A DNA stretch of 57,520 nt from an uncultured Rhodospirillaceae bacterium (GCA_903941105.1 CAJANL010000140.1:1-57520); one strand, 5' to 3'. Shown: positions 1 to 8,918, counted from the stretch's first letter. Translations and numbers: made by a program. The notes: generated from the sequence alone by a model not told the origin.

Positions 1-118
1 CCAGGCAGTAGGCCCGCAGCGGCGCCGCCCGGTCGGCATGCCTCACTGCCCGTGAAAGCCGCTCGACATACGCCTCAAACCGCGATTCACTGTCGGCACC
101 AAAATCCTGGAGACCCAT
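1..118 (-). CDS. IS701-type transposase, N-terminal fragment (runs off the left edge)
   Basis: Reading leftward from an ATG at 118, the first 39 residues begin MGLQDFGADSESRFEAYVER and continue with a segment containing HADRAAPLRAYC. This matches the usual N-terminus of IS701-family DDE transposases, in which an R-Y-V-E-R-L stretch is followed by a HADR-x-x-P-L-x-x-Y-C segment. A purine-rich ribosome binding site (AAAGGGGG) lies just upstream of the ATG. Only the start of the gene is inside the window, so intactness cannot be judged, and I could not place the terminal inverted repeat with confidence. It is divergent from cimA, about 460 bases away. Confidence 0.7.
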   Translation of the reverse strand, partial: MGLQDFGADSESRFEAYVERLSRAVRHADRAAPLRAYCL

Positions 119-580
119 GCTCGCCCCCTTTCGAGCAGAACGAATCTCCATCCATACCACAAAATCGCATTCTATGACACAGTAAGATTAACGGGATGTG
201 CGGGGTAGAATTCTATGAGTGGCTGGAAAATGCTGATGACCGCACGGTGCCCGAAAGGCAGCCCATGGGGCTAGGTGCCGATTGCCATGGGGTAATCTGA
301 GCCCGGTGTGCCCGGACCGCGCTCCGCGGGACCGGGCGTTGTCATTTCCCCCTCGCATGCGTATGCAGCATGGCTGGGCATCAGCCCTGGGCAACGGTCC
401 GTCATAACCGCATAAGCGTTTCGGTTGGCGTGCGACAGGCCATTCTATATGTTGCTGTCCGGCACCGGAATTGCGGCCCCAGTCTGCGCGCTTTAGTTAA
501 GCAAGCACAATCTGCGCGGCCCATTTTGATGCACAAAGAATGCACAACACGTTTTTCGCCCTGTAAGTGGTTTAAATACA
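119..580. other. Intergenic region between the transposase and cimA
   Basis: No convincing gene is seen here. It should contain the end of the insertion sequence, but I cannot fix the boundary. A GC-rich stem-loop at 311-336 (CCGG and CCGCG arms around CTC) is followed by a weak T-rich stretch and may be a terminator. The direct repeat ATGCAC-N5-ATGCAC at 529-545 is the same motif found near the two ends of the element inserted at rpsD. The cimA promoter must lie here, but no clear -35/-10 pair stands out. Confidence 0.5.
529..545 (+). repeat. ATGCAC-AAAGA-ATGCAC direct repeat upstream of cimA
   Basis: Two ATGCAC hexamers are spaced 11 bases apart, one helical turn, and the second is preceded by GA. 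The pattern ATGCACNNNGAATGCAC also occurs at 5837-5853 and 11002-11018. Its role here is unknown: it could be an operator, a relic arm site of a former integrated element, or a weak sigma-54-like coincidence. Confidence 0.6.
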
Positions 581-2239
581 ATGGAAAACAGCTCAAGGGT
601 TTATATCTACGACACCACCCTGCGCGACGGCGCCCAGACTCAGGGCGTCGACTTTTCGGCCGCCGACAAGGTGCGGATCGCGCGTGAATTGGATACCCTC
701 GGCATCGACTATATCGAGGGCGGCTGGCCCGGCGCCAACCCCACCGATGACGCCTTTTTCGCCGAGCCGCCGCCGTTCCGCACCGCCCGCCTCGCCGCCT
801 TCGGCATGACGCGGCGGGCCGGACGCTCGGCCGGCAACGATCCGGGGCTCAATGCCCTGCTGTCGACCTCGGCCCGCGTCGTCACCATGGTGGGCAAGAG
901 TTGGGACTTCCAGGTCACCGTGGCCTTGGGCATCGAGCTCGACGAGAACCTGCGGATGATCGGCGATTCGGTGGCCTATGCCCTGACCCGGGTCGACGAG
1001 GTGATGTTCGACGCCGAGCATTTCTTCGACGGCTACAAGGCCAATCCGCAGTTCGCCCTGGCCTCCATCCGCGCCGCCTATGAGGCGGGTGCCCGCTGGA
1101 TGGTGCTGTGCGACACCAACGGCGGCACCCTGCCGCACGAGGCCGAGCGCATCATCCGCGAGGTCATCGACGCCGGCATTCCCGGCAGCCATCTCGGCCT
1201 GCACGTCCACAACGACGCCGACACCGGCGTCGCCACCTCACTGGCGGCGGTGCGCGCCGGGGTGCGGCAGATCCAGGGCACGCTGAACGGCCTGGGCGAG
1301 CGCTGCGGCAACGCCAATCTGGTCTCGATCATCCCCGCCCTGATGCTGAAGATGGGCTACGAGACCGGCATTGCCCCCGACAACCTCAAGCAGTTGGTGC
1401 GGGTATCCCGCGTGCTGGACGAGGTGCTGGACCGCATTCCCAACAAGAGCCAGCCTTATGTCGGCGCCTCGGCCTTCGCCCACAAGGGCGGCCTGCACGT
1501 CGCGGCGGTGGCCAAGGACCCGCGCTGCTACGAGCACATCGATCCCGCGGCAGTGGGCAACCTGCGCCACATCGTGGTGTCGGATCAGGCGGGGCGTTCC
1601 AACATCGTCGCCCGCATGTCCGAGATCGGCGTCGACATGGCGGCGGTCAAACGCCAGTCGCTGGTGGACGTGGTCGAGCAGATGCAGGTCAGTTTCGACC
1701 CCCAGGACGTCACCGATCTGGTCGATCTGGTCAAGCGGCTGGAGCACGACGGCTATGCCTACGACCAGGCCACCGCCAGCTTCGAGCTGCTGGTGCGCCG
1801 CGCGCTGGGCGAGGTACCGCAGTATTTCCGCCTCGAACGCTATCGCGTCATCGACGAACGCCGCCGCGACCAGGAGGGCGAGTGGCTCACCCTGTCTGAG
1901 GCCACAGTCAAGGTCGAGGTGGCGGGCCGCGAGTACATGGAGGTCGGGGAGGGCCTGGGGCCGGTGCACGCCTTCGACGTGGCGCTGCGCAAAGTGCTGA
2001 CCGGCGCCTATCCCGAACTGACGGCGCTCGAACTCAAGGACTACCGGGTCCGCATCACCGAATCGACGGTGGGCACCGGCGCCAAGACCCGCGTCACCAT
2101 CGAGAGCGAGGACGGCAAGGGCCACCGCTGGACCACCATCGGCGTCCACACCAACGTGCTCGAAGCTTCGCTTGAGGCGCTGCAGGACAGCATTACCTAC
2201 ATGCTGTTCCGTTACCGCGACGCCGAACCGGCGGAGTAA
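581..2239 (+). CDS. cimA: (R)-citramalate synthase
   Basis: A 552-residue protein of the isopropylmalate/homocitrate/citramalate synthase family. The HMGL-like TIM barrel starts with YDTTLRDGAQTQGVDFS, the metal- and acceptor-binding motif, and LHVHNDADTG supplies the metal-binding histidines. From about residue 390 a LeuA-type dimerisation and allosteric domain follows. The DGAQTQG signature and length match the CimA subfamily rather than LeuA. The enzyme condenses pyruvate with acetyl-CoA to citramalate, the first step of the threonine-independent isoleucine route. The ATG at 581 puts the TLRD motif at the usual distance from the N-terminus; the ribosome binding site is weak. Homocitrate synthase is a less likely alternative. 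Confidence 0.9.
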   Translation: MENSSRVYIYDTTLRDGAQTQGVDFSAADKVRIARELDTLGIDYIEGGWPGANPTDDAFFAEPPPFRTARLAAFGMTRRAGRSAGNDPGLNALLSTSARVVTMVGKSWDFQVTVALGIELDENLRMIGDSVAYALTRVDEVMFDAEHFFDGYKANPQFALASIRAAYEAGARWMVLCDTNGGTLPHEAERIIREVIDAGIPGSHLGLHVHNDADTGVATSLAAVRAGVRQIQGTLNGLGERCGNANLVSIIPALMLKMGYETGIAPDNLKQLVRVSRVLDEVLDRIPNKSQPYVGASAFAHKGGLHVAAVAKDPRCYEHIDPAAVGNLRHIVVSDQAGRSNIVARMSEIGVDMAAVKRQSLVDVVEQMQVSFDPQDVTDLVDLVKRLEHDGYAYDQATASFELLVRRALGEVPQYFRLERYRVIDERRRDQEGEWLTLSEATVKVEVAGREYMEVGEGLGPVHAFDVALRKVLTGAYPELTALELKDYRVRITESTVGTGAKTRVTIESEDGKGHRWTTIGVHTNVLEASLEALQDSITYMLFRYRDAEPAE

Positions 2240-2248
2240 TTTACAAGG

Positions 2249-2334
2249 CCCTCTCCCCTGGCGGGAGAGGGTTGGGTGAGGGAGCTTCCGGCAGTTCCCC
2301 CCTCACCGCAGCCCCCTCCCGCCAGGGGAGAGGG
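2249..2334. repeat. Long imperfect palindrome between cimA and trmJ
   Basis: A left arm beginning CCCTCTCCCCTGGCGGGAGA is mirrored by a right arm ending CCGCCAGGGGAGAGGG, with shared TGAGGG/CCCTCA segments inside. Each arm also carries its own small hairpin. This is the architecture of REP-like intergenic repeats common in proteobacteria. It may end cimA transcripts or be a mobile palindromic repeat. Confidence 0.75.
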
Positions 2335-2351
2335 AGAATGAGGCGGAGTGA

Positions 2352-3134
2352 ATGGCAGGCACCGATTCCACCCAAACCGCCGCCGCCCCGGGCGGACCGG
2401 CGATCATTCTGGTCAAGCCGCAGCTGTCCGAGAACATCGGCACCGCGGCCCGGGCCATGCTCAACTGCGGCCTGACCGATCTGCGGCTGGTGGCGCCGCG
2501 CGACCATTGGCTGGAGGAGCGCGCCTTCGCCGCCGCCAGCGGCGCCGACCGGGTGCTGCTGGCGGCGAAAGTCTTCGACACCACCGAGGCCGCCATCGCC
2601 GACCTTCACCGGGTGTGGGGCACCACCGGGCGCAACCGCTTCATGACCAAGGCGGTGGAGACGCCGCGCCAGGCGGCAGCCACCATGCGCTCGGCCACGG
2701 CCGGGGGGCTCGCCTGCGGCGTGCTGTTCGGCCCCGAGCGCACCGGCCTGGAAAACGACGACGTGGTGCTGGCCGACACGGTACTGACAGTGCCGCTCAA
2801 CCCCGCCTATGCGTCGCTGAACCTGGCCCAGGCGGTATTGCTGGTGGGCTACGAGTGGTTCCAGTGCGATGCCGCCGACACCCTGCCCTCCATGACCAAG
2901 GGCGCCGAGCCGCCGGCCGGCAAGGACAAGCTGGTGTTCTTCTTCGACCACCTGGAACGCGAGCTGGATGCCTGCGGCTTCCTGCGCAATCCCGAGAAGC
3001 GCCCGGTGATGGTGCGCAACATCCGCAACATGTTTCAGCGCGCCGAACTGACCGGGCAGGAGATCCAAACCCTGCACGGGATTGTCACCGAACTGGTGAC
3101 CTACCGGCACCGCAAGGGCGGATCACATACGTAA
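2352..3134 (+). CDS. trmJ: tRNA (cytidine/uridine-2'-O-)-methyltransferase TrmJ
   Basis: A 260-residue SPOUT-class RNA methyltransferase. The N-terminal PAIILVKPQLSENIGTAARA and NCGLTDLRLV are typical of TrmJ/LasT. The knot region shows LFGPERTGLEN (about 130-140) and VPLNPAYASLNLAQAVLL, which bind S-adenosylmethionine. A helical C-terminal dimer segment follows. The expected role is 2'-O-methylation of nucleotide 32 in the tRNA anticodon loop. The ATG at 2352 is preceded by GGAG. It follows cimA in the same direction but is separated by a palindromic repeat, so cotranscription is uncertain. Confidence 0.9.
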   Translation: MAGTDSTQTAAAPGGPAIILVKPQLSENIGTAARAMLNCGLTDLRLVAPRDHWLEERAFAAASGADRVLLAAKVFDTTEAAIADLHRVWGTTGRNRFMTKAVETPRQAAATMRSATAGGLACGVLFGPERTGLENDDVVLADTVLTVPLNPAYASLNLAQAVLLVGYEWFQCDAADTLPSMTKGAEPPAGKDKLVFFFDHLERELDACGFLRNPEKRPVMVRNIRNMFQRAELTGQEIQTLHGIVTELVTYRHRKGGSHT

Positions 3135-3186
3135 GTCATAGTGGATTTCCGCAATTGAAATAGTGGACGGCAAATGCTGATTTAGC

Positions 3187-3210
3187 CCGGCACCAATAGA
3201 AGGGTGCCGG
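3187..3210 (+). promoter_or_regulatory. Stem-loop overlapping the chemoreceptor ribosome binding site
   Basis: CCGGCACC (3187-3194) pairs with GGTGCCGG (3203-3210) around an 8-base loop. The last two bases of the right arm are the first two G of the Shine-Dalgarno GGAGG at 3209-3213 of the next gene. Folding would partly hide the ribosome site. It lacks a U tract, so it is not a standard terminator. Confidence 0.5.
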
Positions 3211-3218
3211 AGGCACTT

Positions 3219-4916
3219 ATGTTGCATCGCATCAATTTTGGCGCACGTCTTGCCGTGTTGCTGACCATTGCCGCATTGCTTTTGGCAATCGTGGGCGGCG
3301 CCGGCATCATGGGTGGGCGCAAGACGGCCAACAGCGCGCGGGCAGTCTATGACGAAGGCGTCGTTCCGCTGGGACAGCTCGGTCGCATCCTTGATTCGGT
3401 CCACCTGATCCGCGCCACCGAGACCTTCATCGTGCAAAGCGAGAGCCGCCTTACCCTGGAGCGGCTGCGCAAGGACATCGACGCCGCAGACGCCACTGTC
3501 GAGGGCCTGTGGAAAGGATACGCCAAGGGCGGCCACACCGCCGAAGAACACAAGGTCCTCGACCTCTTCGAAGCAGACTGGAGCGCCTACCGCCTGGGCT
3601 ACCAGGCCACCCTGGAACGTATGGCGGCCGGCGACACCTTCGGCGCCAAGGAGACCTTGGCCGAGTCCTCCCTGCCCCCCTACGAGGCCGCCATCGCCAC
3701 CCTGCGCCTCGCCATGCAAAACGAGATCGCTCAGGCCAGGCTCCAGTTCGAGTCCGCCATGGAGTCCACCAGCACGACGCAATCGACCACCATCATGGTC
3801 ATCATGGCGGGGCTGGCGGTGCTGGCAGGGCTGGCGGTGTTGATCACCAATTCCATCACGGTGCCGATCCACCATACCATCGAAGTGATGGGGCGGCTGG
3901 CGGGCGGCGATATCGCCGTCGAGATCACCGGCACCGACCGCAGCGATGAAATCGGCAAGATCGCCCGGGCCGTCCTGACCTTCAAGGACCACGCGGTGGA
4001 AATGGACAACCTGCGCCAAGCCAAGCAGGTGGCCGATCAACTGGCGGGCGAGGAGCGCCGCCTGGGCCGCATCCGCATGGCCGACGATTTCGACGCCAGC
4101 ATGCGCGGCGTGCTGTCCACCGTGGTCACCGGCGCCTCGCGCATGGAGGAATCCGCCCGCTCGTTGATGGAAGTGTCGCAGGAGGCGGCACGCGACGCCG
4201 CCATGGTGGAGGACTCGGCACGGCGCGCCGCCACCAACGTCGACTCGGTCGCCGCCTCCACCGAACAGCTGAGCAGCTCCATCAGCGAGATCAGCCGGCA
4301 GGTGACGGAATCCACCCGCATCGCCGACGAAGCGGTATCGGAAGCGACCCGCACCGACGCCATCATGGCGCAGTTGTCCGCTGCCGCCGGGCGTATCGGC
4401 GCCGTGGTGAACCTCATCACCGACATCGCCGGCCAGACCAACCTGCTGGCGCTCAACGCCACCATCGAGGCGGCCCGGGCCGGTGATGCGGGCAAGGGCT
4501 TCGCCGTGGTCGCCAACGAGGTCAAGCACCTCGCCAACCAGACCGGCAAGGCCACCGACGAGATCAGCCAGCAGATCACCGCCGTACAGGACGAGACCGC
4601 CAAGGCGCTGGAGGCCATCCGCCATGTGGGCGACACCATCCGGCGGATGAGCGAGATCGCCTCCTCCATCGCCGCCGCGGTCGAGGAGCAGTCGGCTGCC
4701 ACCCGTGAGATCGCCCGCAGTGTCGAGGAGGCGGCCAACGGCACCCGCGACGTCAGCCGCGGCCTGGAAAGCACCTCCCAGGCGGTGGGTCTCGCGCGCG
4801 AAGCCTCGTCCGAGGTCCTGGCCACGGCGCAGGGCATGGCCCAAGGGGCCGGCGAACTGTCACGTACCGTGGTCTCGTTCGTCACCAGCGTCCGCTCGGG
4901 GCCGCCCAAGGGATGA
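3219..4916 (+). CDS. Methyl-accepting chemotaxis protein
   Basis: A 565-residue transmembrane chemoreceptor. A first membrane helix lies at about residues 11-31, followed by a helical periplasmic region of about 155 residues that looks like a four-helix-bundle sensor. A second membrane helix lies at about 188-208, then a HAMP domain. The cytoplasmic signalling domain has the highly conserved hairpin tip ([20 protein letters not shown]) that contacts CheA and CheW. The ligand is not evident. I chose ATG 3219 because GGAGG sits 5 bases upstream; the longer GTG start at 3204 lies inside the stem-loop and lacks a site. No che genes are nearby, so it is an orphan receptor. Confidence 0.92.
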   Translation: MLHRINFGARLAVLLTIAALLLAIVGGAGIMGGRKTANSARAVYDEGVVPLGQLGRILDSVHLIRATETFIVQSESRLTLERLRKDIDAADATVEGLWKGYAKGGHTAEEHKVLDLFEADWSAYRLGYQATLERMAAGDTFGAKETLAESSLPPYEAAIATLRLAMQNEIAQARLQFESAMESTSTTQSTTIMVIMAGLAVLAGLAVLITNSITVPIHHTIEVMGRLAGGDIAVEITGTDRSDEIGKIARAVLTFKDHAVEMDNLRQAKQVADQLAGEERRLGRIRMADDFDASMRGVLSTVVTGASRMEESARSLMEVSQEAARDAAMVEDSARRAATNVDSVAASTEQLSSSISEISRQVTESTRIADEAVSEATRTDAIMAQLSAAAGRIGAVVNLITDIAGQTNLLALNATIEAARAGDAGKGFAVVANEVKHLANQTGKATDEISQQITAVQDETAKALEAIRHVGDTIRRMSEIASSIAAAVEEQSAATREIARSVEEAANGTRDVSRGLESTSQAVGLAREASSEVLATAQGMAQGAGELSRTVVSFVTSVRSGPPKG

Positions 4917-4939
4917 CGTCATTCCCCTGAGCGCTTTCC

Positions 4940-4967
4940 TTGACATCGGGCGCCGCATCCGTATATT
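4940..4967 (+). promoter_or_regulatory. Sigma-70-type promoter for rpsD
   Basis: TTGACA at 4940-4945 and TATATT at 4962-4967 are separated by 16 bases. They lie about 125 bases upstream of the rpsD start codon, leaving a leader in which ribosomal-protein autoregulation could occur. This is the clearest consensus promoter in the window. Confidence 0.7.
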
Positions 4968-5093
4968 TCGCCCCTTCATTCCCGAGAACGCGGGTGACGC
5001 GGCCGTTGGCGCGCCCACCCCTCCCCGGCAGAGGCCGGACCAGGACTATCGGGACACACACCAACCGGCACAAGCCGGGACAAAAGGATCGAC

Positions 5094-5711
5094 ATGACCA
5101 AGCGCCTTGAATCCAAGTACAAGATCAACCGCCGTCTCGGCGCCAACCTGTGGGGCCGCGCCAAAAGCCCGCTCAACCGCGGCAAGGAGAACCCTCCCGG
5201 CCAGCACGGTCAGCGCCGCAAGAAGCCGTCCGACTTCGGCACCCAGCTGATGGCCAAGCAGAAGCTCAAGGGCTACTACGGCAACATCAGCGAGAAGCAA
5301 TTCCGCCGCCTGTATGACGAGGCCGCCCGTCGTCGTGGCGACACCTCCGAGAACCTGATCGGCCTGCTGGAGCGCCGGCTCGACGCGGTGGTCTACCGCC
5401 TGAAGTTCGTGCCGACCCCGTTCGCCGCCCGTCAGTTCGTCAACCATGGCCACATCCAGGTCAATGGCAAGCGCGTCAACATCTCCAGCTATCAGGTCAA
5501 GGACGGCGACGTGATCTCGGTGAAGCCGAAGTCCAAGGACCTCGCCCTGGTGATCGAAGCCGTCCAGTCGGGCGAGCGCGACATCCCCGATTACCTGGAA
5601 GTCGACCACAAGGACATGAAGGGCAAGTTCGTCCGCGCCCCGAAACTGGCCGATGTGCCCTATCCGGTGCAGATGGAGCCCAACCTGGTGGTGGAATTCT
5701 ACTCGCGCTAA
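5094..5711 (+). CDS. rpsD: 30S ribosomal protein S4
   Basis: A 205-residue protein with the standard length and domain layout of S4: [20 protein letters not shown] at the N-terminus, then an S4 RNA-binding domain at about residues 95-160 containing [11 protein letters not shown] and [16 protein letters not shown]4 binds the 5' domain of 16S rRNA and nucleates small-subunit assembly. It has its own promoter and an AAGGA ribosome site. The last codons and stop (5701-5711) coincide with one copy of the direct repeat that bounds the neighbouring integrated element, so the gene end may have been restored by the element. Confidence 0.97.
   Translation: MTKRLESKYKINRRLGANLWGRAKSPLNRGKENPPGQHGQRRKKPSDFGTQLMAKQKLKGYYGNISEKQFRRLYDEAARRRGDTSENLIGLLERRLDAVVYRLKFVPTPFAARQFVNHGHIQVNGKRVNISSYQVKDGDVISVKPKSKDLALVIEAVQSGERDIPDYLEVDHKDMKGKFVRAPKLADVPYPVQMEPNLVVEFYSR
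5701..5711 (+). repeat. Putative attL core (direct repeat ACTCGCGCTAA)
   Basis: Identical to 11079-11089. It contains the last codons and stop of rpsD, so insertion here would leave the protein sequence unchanged. The left boundary of the element is inferred from this repeat. Confidence 0.65.
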
Positions 5712-5740
5712 TCGTTCGATCCAGCTTTTCAAACAAATAC

Positions 5741-5774
5741 AACGCGCTAGCCAAAAGGCTAGCGCGTTTTTGTT
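5741..5774 (+). terminator. Rho-independent terminator after rpsD
   Basis: AACGCGCTAGCC (5741-5752) pairs perfectly with GGCTAGCGCGTT (5757-5768) around AAAA, followed by TTTGTTT. It lies inside the direct-repeat boundaries, so if the element model is right the element brought this terminator with it. Confidence 0.9.
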
Positions 5775-5836
5775 TGTGACTTTCCCTGAGATTCTTTGAA
5801 TTGCTATGCTGCTATTGCGGGAACGCAACGGCGCGA

Positions 5837-5853
5837 ATGCACTTAGAATGCAC
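5837..5853 (+). repeat. ATGCAC-TTAGA-ATGCAC direct repeat at the left end of the element
   Basis: Two ATGCAC hexamers on an 11-base period lie just upstream of the integrase start codon. The same pattern occurs near the right end at 11002-11018. Paired direct repeats at both ends one helical turn apart are what arm-type integrase binding sites look like, though a repressor site is equally possible. Confidence 0.6.
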
Positions 5854-5863
5854 TGGGGCAGCG

Positions 5864-7060
5864 ATGGACGACATTGGCTTTCAGCAGAATACAGAGGCGA
5901 TTGCAGACGGGATCGTGATCTACAGGCGCAGCGATCACAGGGACGCGCGCTGGCAGATGCGCATGAAGCTTGAGCGTGGCTATTGGCGGCAATCGACGGG
6001 CAAACGGGACAAGGACGCAGCACGCAACGCAGCATTGGCCATTGCATTCGAAATTGGCATTAAGCTGAAACACAATTTACCACTGCGCGACACGGTGCTG
6101 AAGGTGGTGGCGGAACAGTTTATTGGCCATATGCACAATGAACTGACGCGCAAGCACATGAAGCACGACCGGGTGAAGTTTTTGGAAGGCACGCTGCGGC
6201 GTTACATTATTCCGTACTTTGGCCAGATGATGCTTGCGGACATTACAGTACGGGACATTGATCGCTACAGAGAATGGCGAAAAGACGCTGGTCGGAAAGG
6301 TAACGCTGACCGGCGCAACATTCCGAAAGGTAACACGTTACGTTTTGAGGAGAGCACGCTGCGGCAGATGTTTAAATTTGCTGTGCGGGAAGGCTTGGCC
6401 GACGCGGCGAGAGTGCCGGCCTTTGAAAGTCCAAAAAACAGCAGCGACCGGCGGCCAGGCCTGACGGCGGTACAGCTGGCGCACTTGCGGTCCATGATGG
6501 ACACGATGGTCGCTGAAGCGACGCATGGCCATGTGAAGCGCAAGCGGCAGCTGTTGCGGGCTTACGTGGATTTTATGGTGGAGACAGGGCTGAGGGTTGG
6601 CGAGGCACGCGAGCTGAAGTGGCGCGACATTGAGGCGTTTACGACACGGGACGGCGTGCAGACATTGCGGCTGTGGGTTAGCGGCAAGACCAAGAAGCAA
6701 CCGGCGATAGCGCAACCGAACGCGATGTTGGCTTTGGACGCGATAAAGGCGTTTGGGCAAAAGCTGGATCAGGATGACTACGTGTTTACGCTGGACGGCG
6801 CGAAGGTCATGAATTTTGGCAACGGCTTTACAGCGGTGCTGAAAAGGGCCGGTCTGCTGCATGACACGGACGGTGCGAAGCGGACGGTCTACAGCTTGCG
6901 GCACACGTATGCGACGCTGCGCTTAGATCAGAGTGCTCCGATTTTTTGGCTGGCGGAGAACATGCGCACGAGCGTGGCGATGATCGAGAAACACTACGCG
7001 CACACGAAGATCGGCACGAACGCTGATGCTGGGATTGGGGTGCGGATGGGCGGCAGCTGA
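5864..7060 (+). CDS. Tyrosine-type integrase of the rpsD element
   Basis: About 398 residues from ATG 5864. An N-terminal arm/core-binding region is followed by a C-terminal catalytic domain with ETGLRVGEARELKW (first catalytic Arg), YSLRHTYATLRL (second Arg region, with Tyr where many relatives have His) and MIEKHYAH carrying the nucleophilic Tyr near the end. This variant box 2 is common in alphaproteobacterial phage integrases. Translation could also begin at 5801, but that extension crosses the repeat region, and GGGG just upstream supports 5864. Its position next to the left end fits a role in integrating and excising the element. Confidence 0.85.
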   Translation: MDDIGFQQNTEAIADGIVIYRRSDHRDARWQMRMKLERGYWRQSTGKRDKDAARNAALAIAFEIGIKLKHNLPLRDTVLKVVAEQFIGHMHNELTRKHMKHDRVKFLEGTLRRYIIPYFGQMMLADITVRDIDRYREWRKDAGRKGNADRRNIPKGNTLRFEESTLRQMFKFAVREGLADAARVPAFESPKNSSDRRPGLTAVQLAHLRSMMDTMVAEATHGHVKRKRQLLRAYVDFMVETGLRVGEARELKWRDIEAFTTRDGVQTLRLWVSGKTKKQPAIAQPNAMLALDAIKAFGQKLDQDDYVFTLDGAKVMNFGNGFTAVLKRAGLLHDTDGAKRTVYSLRHTYATLRLDQSAPIFWLAENMRTSVAMIEKHYAHTKIGTNADAGIGVRMGGS

Positions 7061-7146
7061 TTAATTATCTAGTGACAGAAAAACTTGCAGCTATGACCTA
7101 TGTATGAGCTAAGTTATCCTAATGGTTAACGCAGGGTTAAGCGTGG

Positions 7147-7629
7147 ATGGCTGGCAAGGTCAAAATTCTGCTGGTTGAAGATAATCCGGGTGACGCGCAG
7201 CTGACGATTATGGCACTGCGCGAGGCGGAATTTGACTGCGTGGTTGAGCATGTGCTGAATGGAGTTGAGGCATTAGAGCATTTGCACGCGGCAGCAGATG
7301 CTAAAGACGAAAATAGGATTGATTTAGTTTTACTTGACATAAACATGCCAAAATTAAATGGCCGCGACACTTTGATACGAATACAAGGCAGCGACGAGCT
7401 GAGAAATATTCCGGTCGTCATGCTCACTACAAGCGCCAATGAAGATGAGGTTGTTTTTTGCTACACGCACGGGGCAAACGCGTACCTGAATAAGGTGCAT
7501 GACTTTGATGCGTTTGTTGAGATGATCCGCGGATTTAAGAACTTTTGGATCGGCGTTGTGCATGGCGATAGACGCAAATGCGATCGCTTGGAAGGAAGCG
7601 CTGCTGCAGAATACGAAGCGGCCAATTAA
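7147..7629 (+). CDS. CheY-like response regulator of the Rcp1 type
   Basis: A 160-residue single receiver domain. The acidic pocket is ED at residues 11-12, the phospho-acceptor is Asp64 in VLLDINMP, the switch Thr lies at about 94-95 (MLTTS) and the conserved Lys is Lys116. The opening LVEDNPGDAQL and the long loop before the Asp strand match Rcp1-like regulators, which usually partner phytochrome-type histidine kinases. No output domain or kinase is present in the element. All phosphorylation residues are intact, so it should be functional, with a host or unknown kinase as partner. Finding it between two recombinase genes is unusual. Confidence 0.85.
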   Translation: MAGKVKILLVEDNPGDAQLTIMALREAEFDCVVEHVLNGVEALEHLHAAADAKDENRIDLVLLDINMPKLNGRDTLIRIQGSDELRNIPVVMLTTSANEDEVVFCYTHGANAYLNKVHDFDAFVEMIRGFKNFWIGVVHGDRRKCDRLEGSAAAEYEAAN

Positions 7630-7759
7630 GAAAACACACATAACCTTAGATAACGCGCTAAGTCGTTGGCAATCATGGAAAACATGATTGACTGTGACTA
7701 GGCGCTATTTTTTTATATAATGTCTTGTGGAGACTAAGCACATTTTATTAGGTGCGGCG

Positions 7760-8332
7760 ATGAAGCAAGCGAAGGTCTTGAGCGAAACTGAAATGAAGCG
7801 CGTGCTGGGCATGGTGGCGACGATGCGGCACGCAACGCGTAACAGAATGGCGTTGATGCTGAGCTACTACGGCGGCATGAGGGTCGGCGAAATTGCTGCG
7901 CTGATGGTGGGCGACGTGATTGACGGCACGGGCGCGGTCAAGGATCGGATCGTGCTGCGCGGCGCGATCACAAAATCGGGCGAAACGCGGGCGATCTTTG
8001 TGGGCGAGAAATTGGCCAAAGAGCTGCAGCGCTACGCGGACACGCTGACCGGCCGAGCGAAGGCTGAGAAGGCAGCGCTGATTGCGACACAGCAAGGCGG
8101 GCACTTTTTGGCCAACACGTTGACGCAGCTGATGGGGCAGATTTACAGGCTGGCGGGTATTGACGGCGCGACAAGTCATAGCGGCCGGCGCTGGTTCATT
8201 ACGAAATTGGCGCACAGCGGCGTGAGCGCGAAGGTGATTATGACGCTGGCCGGGCACAAGAACTTGAGCACGACGCAGCGCTACATTGACGTGAACGACG
8301 AGATGATGCGGGCGGCGGTGGCGATCTTGTAG
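7760..8332 (+). CDS. Short tyrosine recombinase (catalytic domain only)
   Basis: A 190-residue protein that is essentially one XerC/D-like catalytic domain: GGMRVGEIAAL (first Arg), SHSGRRWFIT (H-x-x-R box) and LAGHKNLSTTQRYID (His and the nucleophilic Tyr). It has all active-site residues but no separate N-terminal core-binding domain. ATG 7760 has AGGTG upstream; an alternative GTG at 7727 adds 11 residues. It is a second recombinase in the same small element and could act in multimer resolution, inversion or excision, or be a parasite of a Xer-like site. It could be a truncated integrase, but the domain looks complete. Confidence 0.8.
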   Translation: MKQAKVLSETEMKRVLGMVATMRHATRNRMALMLSYYGGMRVGEIAALMVGDVIDGTGAVKDRIVLRGAITKSGETRAIFVGEKLAKELQRYADTLTGRAKAEKAALIATQQGGHFLANTLTQLMGQIYRLAGIDGATSHSGRRWFITKLAHSGVSAKVIMTLAGHKNLSTTQRYIDVNDEMMRAAVAIL

Positions 8333-8388
8333 GTTGATCGGCTGCAGATTTTTGAAACGGATTGGCGGGACGCTGCATAAATAGTGGG

Positions 8389-8643
8389 ATGAGAATTTTC
8401 GAAATTTTGGACGCGGAAACGTGGGTGCAGAAGAAGCGGCAGCGCAGAGGGCCGACGATTGGCGCTGAGCGGCTGGAAATGCTGGGTCTGATATACGGCG
8501 ACGTGCAGCACGATCTTGATGACGTTGCGCTGGAGAGAGCAAAGCTGGAGCTTGAGCAGGTGAAGGCGGACACGTTGAAAGCTAAGGCTGACGCGGCCGA
8601 AAGCTTTGCAAAGGCAAGTGGAGCTTTGGCGGCAGACAAGTAA
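8389..8643 (+). CDS. Small coiled-coil protein of unknown function
   Basis: An 84-residue protein from the ATG at 8389 (an earlier TTG at 8362 is possible). The N-terminal half holds RIFEILDAETWVQKKRQRRG; the C-terminal half is a run of alternating Glu/Lys/Ala and Leu that predicts a single amphipathic helix or coiled coil. I recognise no family. It follows the short recombinase in the same direction after 56 bases and shares an upstream ATAAATAGTG with the gene at 10024. No catalytic motif is visible. Confidence 0.5.
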   Translation: MRIFEILDAETWVQKKRQRRGPTIGAERLEMLGLIYGDVQHDLDDVALERAKLELEQVKADTLKAKADAAESFAKASGALAADK

Positions 8644-8918
8644 ACGCTGATACATTGGCAATTGGCCGTTGCGGCGATTTTTACTTATTGCGAAAATCAA
8701 ATATTCAAAATAATACGCGAAATATGGCGGAATTGCTGCGGTTCTACTGAAGTAAAGCTAAGGGCGGCCCTGGCCTAGTTAGTGTATTATAATAGTAATC
8801 GATTAACAGCATCTTCAAAATGAAAAGCTCTTATTGATACAAACGGCACGAACGATCGCAACGATACGATCAATGTTTTACTAACATTCATGATGATCAT
8901 AACGACTGACAAACTATG
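8644..8918. other. AT-rich intergenic region, possible replication region of the element
   Basis: About 275 bases where the rightward small gene and the leftward rep-like gene converge. It is markedly richer in A and T than its surroundings and has several short repeats (ACGAT units around 8868-8890, TTATAAT-like tracts around 8786-8795). No gene is visible. An origin or termination site for the Rep-like protein is a reasonable but unproven idea. Confidence 0.35.

Noticed and set aside
529..545. Sigma-54 promoter upstream of cimA
   Set aside because: The GC at the -12 position fits, but the -24 GG reads TG, and the same pattern recurs at the element ends; a promoter call is not justified.
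3123..4844. Leftward 573-residue open frame antisense to the chemoreceptor
   Set aside because: Its His/Gly/Asp-rich translation is the mirror of the receptor gene's codon pattern; no domain is visible.
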